Part shown: positions 59,453-64,000 of the stretch, piece by piece
Position numbering within the stretch: the stretch's first letter is position 1
How the letters are laid out: the number at the start of each line of letters is the position of its first letter
From: Paenibacillus sp. FSL H8-0079
GTDB lineage: Bacteria > Bacillota > Bacilli > Paenibacillales > Paenibacillaceae
Reading direction: 5' to 3'
Length of the DNA stretch: 64,000 nucleotides
NCBI RefSeq assembly: GCF_037991315.1
Contig: NZ_CP150300.1
Coordinates: forward strand, 1,736,001-1,800,000
Program-made: the position numbers and the translations under genes
Notes under the pieces: model-generated
Told to the model about the DNA's origin: nothing
The model's database searches: none
What the model saw: the letters and a program-made list of their open reading frames with translations, nothing else

Positions 59453-59752
59453 TTGAAAGCATTATCGATCGTCAGTCTTATTTGGTACGTACTTAACTTT
59501 TTATTAATAGCAGTTCTTTTTCTAGACGATTCACCAGACGGTTCAGATGCCGCAGCAGGCATGGGAATTCTGGGTGTCCTGTATGGTCTACTTTTCTCAA
59601 TTGTAGCTTTAATCATATCAAGTAAGAGAAAAAAGGCCCCTGTGAATGTTCATGAACAACTGCTACAGTTGGGTGAATTAAAAGAGAAAAATATCATTTC
59701 GGAATATGAATTTGATCAGAAGAAAGAGAAGCTACTCTACAAATACAAGTAG
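59453..59752 (+). CDS. SHOCT-domain small membrane protein
   Basis: A 99-residue protein with two membrane helices (~4-23 and ~38-58) and a C-terminal SHOCT-like motif (LLQLGELKEKNIISEYEFDQ, then KKEKLL). TTG start behind AGGAGG. SHOCT segments probably mediate oligomerisation. Function unknown. Confidence 0.65.
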   Translation: MKALSIVSLIWYVLNFLLIAVLFLDDSPDGSDAAAGMGILGVLYGLLFSIVALIISSKRKKAPVNVHEQLLQLGELKEKNIISEYEFDQKKEKLLYKYK

Positions 59753-59816
59753 TACAGAGGATTGCGGATAAGGTAAAGGCTATTCCTTTTCTGCTCATGC
59801 AAAAAGCTGAACTTCT

Positions 59817-59870
59817 GCAAACAAAAACAGGGCGTTCCCTTCACCGGGGAACTGCCCTGTTTTTGTTTGC
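59817..59870. terminator. Bidirectional terminator
   Basis: Perfect 17-bp stem GCAAACAAAAACAGGGC/GCCCTGTTTTTGTTTGC plus an inner TTCCC/GGGAA pair, between convergent genes. Confidence 0.9.
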
Positions 59871-59890
59871 AACTCTATTTTATAACCATC

Positions 59891-60874
59891 TCAATGGTGA
59901 TGATGCGCATGAGCATCTGGTGCGTCGCCTTTGACGGTACATAGTACCGAGGTATCATGCAGATGTTTCTCGGACTCCACTTGGAGCGTTACATGTTTGA
60001 TTTCTTTATGTTCCAGCATATGTTCAATCTTCTGAACAAGGATCTCGGATGCATAGACATCCATCGTTCCATCCACCACGATATGTGCGGTCAGCGCATT
60101 CAGCTTACTGGTAATGGACCAGACATGCACATCATGAACGCCTTTGACGCCATCGACTTGTTTGATGGTCTGCACCAGTTCATTCACATCCACATTGGCC
60201 GGAGTACCTTCCATCAAGATATGCAGGGATGATTTGGTGACATAGAAACCACTTCGCAATACCAACGCCGCGACAATTACACTCGCAAGTGGATCGGCCC
60301 AACCCCAGCCAAAGAACATCATGAGTAGTGCTGCCGCAATGGCCCCAACCGATCCCAACATGTCACTGATGACATGGAGATAAGCACCACGCATATTCAG
60401 GTTATTCTCCGTATCGCTACCACGCATCATGATCCAGGCCACCAGAATATTGATGAGCAATCCAATGACGCTGATGATTAACATACCTACGGTTGCGACT
60501 TCTGGCGGGTTGATAAAACGACCAATCGCTTCGTAGAAAATGTAGAGCGCAATGGCAATTAACGTAATTCCGTTTAACGTGGCGGCCAAAATCTCAAATC
60601 TTCTATACCCGTACGTTTTACCTGTATTCACCGCTTTTTCACCAAAGGTAAACGCCAGTAAAGCGATCCCAAGTGCAATGGAGTCGGACAGCATATGGCC
60701 TGCATCCGAGATAAGCGCGAGACTGTTGGTGATGAATCCACCAACGGCTTCAACGATCATATAGATGGTAATAATAATGAAGGAAAACAACAGCACTTTC
60801 TTATTATTGGTGGTGTGAGCGTGGTTGTGTCCATGATCGTGCCCATGGTTATGACTGTGATGATGTCCGGACAT
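59891..60874 (-). CDS. CDF-family cation exporter (zinc type)
   Basis: A 327-residue CzcD-like exporter with six membrane helices. It has His-rich N-terminal (HSHNHGHDHGHNHAH) and C-terminal (HAHHHH) tails, SLALISDAGHMLSDSIAL with the HxxxD site in helix II, and HVISDMLGSVGAI with the HxxxD site in helix V. The two His and two Asp ligands favour Zn(II), perhaps also Co or Cd, exported against protons. An ArsR-type operator stands upstream. Confidence 0.9.
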   Translation of the reverse strand: MSGHHHSHNHGHDHGHNHAHTTNNKKVLLFSFIIITIYMIVEAVGGFITNSLALISDAGHMLSDSIALGIALLAFTFGEKAVNTGKTYGYRRFEILAATLNGITLIAIALYIFYEAIGRFINPPEVATVGMLIISVIGLLINILVAWIMMRGSDTENNLNMRGAYLHVISDMLGSVGAIAAALLMMFFGWGWADPLASVIVAALVLRSGFYVTKSSLHILMEGTPANVDVNELVQTIKQVDGVKGVHDVHVWSITSKLNALTAHIVVDGTMDVYASEILVQKIEHMLEHKEIKHVTLQVESEKHLHDTSVLCTVKGDAPDAHAHHHH

Positions 60875-60971
60875 ATAAAATCCTCTCCTTTGGAGCCTTG
60901 CTCCGTTATGTAATATGATTTCTGATGTAGCTATAAATGATTCTTAACAATAATTAATTGCCAACAAATGA

Positions 60972-60993
60972 ATATATGAGCGTTTGTTCATAT
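60972..60993 (-). promoter_or_regulatory. ArsR/SmtB-type operator candidate
   Basis: ATATATGAGCGTTTGTTCATAT is an imperfect 12-2-12-type palindrome (ATATGA/TCATAT) as bound by CzrA/SmtB zinc sensors. It lies ~100 bases before the CDF gene. No ArsR gene is in the window. Confidence 0.6.
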
Positions 60994-61165
60994 GTTATGG
61001 TTTTATTATAATTCTGCCTCATAGTAGTGTCAACCAGATTTAAGGAAATATAAACATGACCGGTGTCTCAGCGCGTATGTACTAGCTAATGCGTTTGTTT
61101 TTATGCTACCATCTGTGCAGAATCAAAGTGAGATGTACTTGTTACATAGAAAGGCGGACAACCAT

Positions 61166-61843
61166 ATGAAACATCTGCTGCTGGCAGACGATGATGCCAA
61201 TATTCGAGCACTCCTGCGGCATGTCATGACCAAGGAAGGATACCGGGTCCATGAAGCGCAGAATGGATTGGAAGCGGTCAAACTGATGCAAGAAACGCCG
61301 ATCGATCTGGCGATTCTCGATGTCATGATGCCAGGCATGGACGGACTGGAGTTATGTGATTTCATTCGGCAGCATTACGACATTCCAATTATGTTGCTGA
61401 CGGCACGTGATCAGCTATCCGACAAGAGAGATGGTTATTTGAAAGGAACAGATGAATATGTAACCAAGCCATTTGAACCGGAAGAACTGGTCTATCGGGT
61501 AAAGGCGTTATTTCGTCGGTACCATCGCACATCCAGCGATATCATCCGTATGAACCGGATCGTCATTGACCGTAACAATGTGGAGGTTACGGACGGGCAA
61601 TCCATTCTCTTTTTACCGATGAAAGAATTTGAATTACTCTCACAGCTTGCCCAGTTTCCAGGGCGGTTGTTCTCGCGGGATGAGCTCATTCGGCTCGTCT
61701 GGGGAGCAGACTACGAAGGAGATGACCGTACCGTTGATGTGCACATCAAGCGGCTGCGTGATCGTTTTGCGGACTATACGGACGATTTCGTCATTCAGAC
61801 TGTGCGGGGCATTGGTTACAAGATGGAGGTGAAAGCACCTTGA
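61166..61843 (+). CDS. OmpR/PhoB-type response regulator
   Basis: A 225-residue protein with start ATG 61166 behind AAGGCGG; the frame upstream to 61103 has no site. Receiver with ADDD, phospho-acceptor in LAILDVMMPGMDG and VTKPFEP, and a winged helix ending GDDRTVDVHIKRLRDRF. Its stop overlaps the kinase start. Followed by a kinase and an FtsX-type permease, it resembles regulators of ABC export systems for antimicrobial peptides or stress. Confidence 0.9.
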   Translation: MKHLLLADDDANIRALLRHVMTKEGYRVHEAQNGLEAVKLMQETPIDLAILDVMMPGMDGLELCDFIRQHYDIPIMLLTARDQLSDKRDGYLKGTDEYVTKPFEPEELVYRVKALFRRYHRTSSDIIRMNRIVIDRNNVEVTDGQSILFLPMKEFELLSQLAQFPGRLFSRDELIRLVWGADYEGDDRTVDVHIKRLRDRFADYTDDFVIQTVRGIGYKMEVKAP

Positions 61844-63216
61844 GGACCTTGTACGTCCGGGTATTTCTCATTACGATTGCGGTGATTATGGTCAGCGGCA
61901 TGCTCGGTTTTCTTTTGTCCAACATCTACTATCACACGAAGCTCAAGGATTTCAATGATGAGAAGCTGGTGGGCATCGCAACGCAAATGAAGCAATTTGT
62001 GGAACAGCAACCCGGTACGATGGAGGATTATCTGAACAATGCGGCCGCACTCGGGTACGAAATCTATGTGACGGATGGAAAAGGCAACGACCAATTCTAC
62101 GGCCGCGAATTCCGTGAGAAAGATCTTGACAAGCAAGCTGTGGAACTGGTGCTGAATGGAGAGGTATACCATGGCGTCGCCCAGTTTCCAAGCAAACCGT
62201 TCATTACCGGTTTCTTCGATAATCAATTAAGCAATACCGTGGGTGTTCATCTACAGCTAGGCAATGCGAATTATGCCCTCTTTATGCGTCCGGATGTAAT
62301 CCTGCAATTCGGTGAGCTGCGAATCTTTTTTGCACTGATTGGAGCATTGACGATAGGTATTAGTATTGTGATTTTTCTGATTAGTACCCGCTATCTGGTC
62401 AATCCCATTGAACGTCTGTCCGAGGCGACCAAGCGCATTGCGCAAGGAAAATATAATCTGAAATTGCCTACCGCAAGACGGGATGAGATTGGACAGCTGG
62501 CCCAGCATTTCATGACCATGAGTCGTGAATTGGAAAGGGTAGATCAGGCGCGACAGCAGTTTGTATCGAATGTATCGCATGAGATTCAATCACCGCTGAC
62601 CTCGATTCAGGGGTTTGCCCAATTGGTGGCGGATCGGGATCTGCCCGAACAGGAACGAGAGCACTATGCATCGATCATTGAGGAGGAGAGCCGTCATCTC
62701 TCTTTGCTCAGCAAACAACTGCTTCTCCTGTCTTCCCTTGAACAAGGCAACGAAGATCTGTCCAAAGTAAAGTTCTCTCTGCGAGATCAATTCCGGCAAG
62801 CGGTTCAGGTGCTGCAATGGCAGCTTGAGGAAAAAGAACTACTGCTTCGGATTTCGGTACCCGAATCCATCCAGCTAGTGGGCAATGAAGTGCTACTCAT
62901 GCAGGTGTGGATGAATCTGCTGGGCAATGCGGTAAATCATCTACCGCAGGGAAGAAGCATCGAGATTCATGCCGAGCAGACAGATAACCAGTGTGTAATT
63001 CAGATTCGGGATACAGGAGACGGAATTGCTGCAGTGCATCTGCCTTTCCTGTTCGATCGATTTTATCGGGTGGACCGTGCGCGTGAACGTTCTTCCGGAC
63101 GAACTGGACTTGGACTTGCCATTGTGCAGAAAATAATCCGAATTCATGACGGTACGATCGAGGTTTCCAGTTCGCCTGAGGGTACGGTCTTTACGGTGAC
63201 ACTTCCGCAGATGTAA
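61840..63216 (+). CDS. Sensor histidine kinase
   Basis: A 458-residue kinase, TTG start overlapping the regulator's stop (TTGA). Two membrane helices (~7-28 and ~162-183) flank a ~130-residue extracellular domain. HAMP (VNPIERLSEATKRIAQGKYN), HisKA (SNVSHEIQSPLTSIQGFAQL; Gln replaces the usual Lys/Arg after Glu-Ile) and HATPase (GRTGLGLAIVQKIIR) follow. It should phosphorylate the preceding regulator. Confidence 0.9.
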   Translation: MRTLYVRVFLITIAVIMVSGMLGFLLSNIYYHTKLKDFNDEKLVGIATQMKQFVEQQPGTMEDYLNNAAALGYEIYVTDGKGNDQFYGREFREKDLDKQAVELVLNGEVYHGVAQFPSKPFITGFFDNQLSNTVGVHLQLGNANYALFMRPDVILQFGELRIFFALIGALTIGISIVIFLISTRYLVNPIERLSEATKRIAQGKYNLKLPTARRDEIGQLAQHFMTMSRELERVDQARQQFVSNVSHEIQSPLTSIQGFAQLVADRDLPEQEREHYASIIEEESRHLSLLSKQLLLLSSLEQGNEDLSKVKFSLRDQFRQAVQVLQWQLEEKELLLRISVPESIQLVGNEVLLMQVWMNLLGNAVNHLPQGRSIEIHAEQTDNQCVIQIRDTGDGIAAVHLPFLFDRFYRVDRARERSSGRTGLGLAIVQKIIRIHDGTIEVSSSPEGTVFTVTLPQM

Positions 63217-63283
63217 TCTGTTATTCATTTGCCGTTCATTTTCGCCTCCTATACTTGGGTTATCAAGAGGGAGGTCACAGAAC

Positions 63284-64000
63284 ATGTACTTGGCTATTCG
63301 GGAAATGAGGTATGCCAAAGGGCGGTATGCCTTAATTGCTACAATCATGGTACTGGTTTCATTTCTGGTACTGTTTGTTACAGGTCTTGCACAGGGGCTG
63401 GCGTATGATAACGCAGCTTCGGTCAAAAATATGGCAGCAACCCACTTTGTGCTGGAACAGGATTCGAATCATCGATTTACCCGGTCACAAGTGGATCAGG
63501 ATCAACTTAATCAAGCTCGCTCCGTGGTGGGGCAAGAGAACGCTGAGCCACTCGGTGTGAAAATGACAACCGTCAGTCCAATCGGCGACACAAAAAAGAT
63601 CGATGTCACGCTGTTCATGGTTAATCCGGAGGGCTGGCTTGCTCCAACGGTGACCGAAGGATCTCCGATTACCAGTCAGACGGATGGGCAGGTTGTGGTG
63701 GACCATAAGTTGTCTGAATCTGGCGTCACAATTGGCACCGTCCTGGTAGACCAAGCTTCGGGAACGGAGTGGACCGTTGGTGGATTTGTCCAAAATGAGT
63801 CTTTCAGTCACTCTCCGGTGGTATTCCTGAATGAACAGGAATGGCTTACGCTTCAAGGAGGTTCACGAACTTCGCAAGGTTCAGCAGACACCAATGCTAA
63901 TGCTCCGGTGTACAATGCCATTGCGATTAAGGGTGCAGGCGAGCAGGTAGACGGCTTGAGTGCTGCCATGCCTAATACGGAAGTCATCACAAAGTCGGAT
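63284..64000 (+). CDS. ABC transporter permease, FtsX/MacB-like (partial)
   Basis: The frame opens with ATG 63284 behind GAGGGAGG and is open for 239 codons to the right edge. It starts MYLAIREMRYAKGRYALIAT, then a membrane helix (~17-37) and a large extracytoplasmic domain with beta-rich repeats, the usual layout of MacB/DevC-type permeases. The remaining helices and the partner ATPase gene lie outside the window. The gene follows a two-component system that probably controls it. Confidence 0.75.
   Translation, partial: MYLAIREMRYAKGRYALIATIMVLVSFLVLFVTGLAQGLAYDNAASVKNMAATHFVLEQDSNHRFTRSQVDQDQLNQARSVVGQENAEPLGVKMTTVSPIGDTKKIDVTLFMVNPEGWLAPTVTEGSPITSQTDGQVVVDHKLSESGVTIGTVLVDQASGTEWTVGGFVQNESFSHSPVVFLNEQEWLTLQGGSRTSQGSADTNANAPVYNAIAIKGAGEQVDGLSAAMPNTEVITKSD

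Noticed and set aside
1..64000. tRNA, rRNA or prophage structural genes
   Set aside because: I looked on both strands and found no sequence supporting any of these.

Overview
The window reads as a chromosome segment of a low-to-mid GC, spore-forming Firmicute, most likely a Paenibacillus. The reasons are strong AGGAGG-type ribosome sites, a WXG100 type VII secretion gene, a YesM/YesN two-component pair beside LplB/LplC-type sugar permeases, a Btr-like AraC/siderophore-binding fusion, a FusB-type protein and a probable Spo0E-like gene. This assignment is inferred from gene families; no rRNA or marker gene is present.

Left part (1-16.5 kb). Two type VII secretion genes stand at the edge, followed by about 15 small hypothetical or immunity-like genes, one of them CdiI-like. 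Two paralogous membrane serine hydrolases and an M28 peptidase lie among them. The stretch is scarred by duplications, frameshifts and stop codons. It holds two decayed copies of an integrase 3' end, each followed by the same attI-like sequence (near 1.25-1.37 and 10.09-10.25 kb), plus relics of attC sites. I read it as two fossil integron arrays.

Centre (16.7-26.1 kb). This is the main finding: an integron-type gene-cassette array in a Gram-positive genome. A truncated tyrosine recombinase (HALRHSF, LGH and RYTH motifs) is followed by an attI-like site and eight cassettes, all on the + strand, each ending in an attC-like site of 98-180 nt. For all eight cassettes the 8-nt box at the cassette start is the reverse complement of the box that opens the attC at its end (six at 8/8, two at 7/8). 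That is what excision and reintegration of circular cassettes should leave. Contents: an Ntn-hydrolase-like protein, a DUF7674-like protein, a DUF2716-like protein, an unknown protein, a TIR-like protein, a two-gene cassette (unknown plus PLD-like), an HNH-like protein and an AbiGi-like protein. Several resemble phage-defence components.

Right part (26.5-64 kb). This is ordinary chromosome: a sugar ABC transporter (solute-binding lipoprotein, two permeases, YesMN); a FusB-type gene with a structured leader; an NAD(P)H oxidoreductase divergent from an HxlR regulator; Nudix proteins; Fur-boxed siderophore uptake genes in two clusters (43 and 51-54 kb) without an ATPase; two OmpR/HK pairs; an ATP-grasp protein; a CDF zinc exporter with an ArsR-type operator; and an ABC permease running off the right edge. 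Between 44.8 and 51.2 kb and near 59 kb there are further duplicated or decayed small genes, and one attC half-site relic at 47.7 kb.
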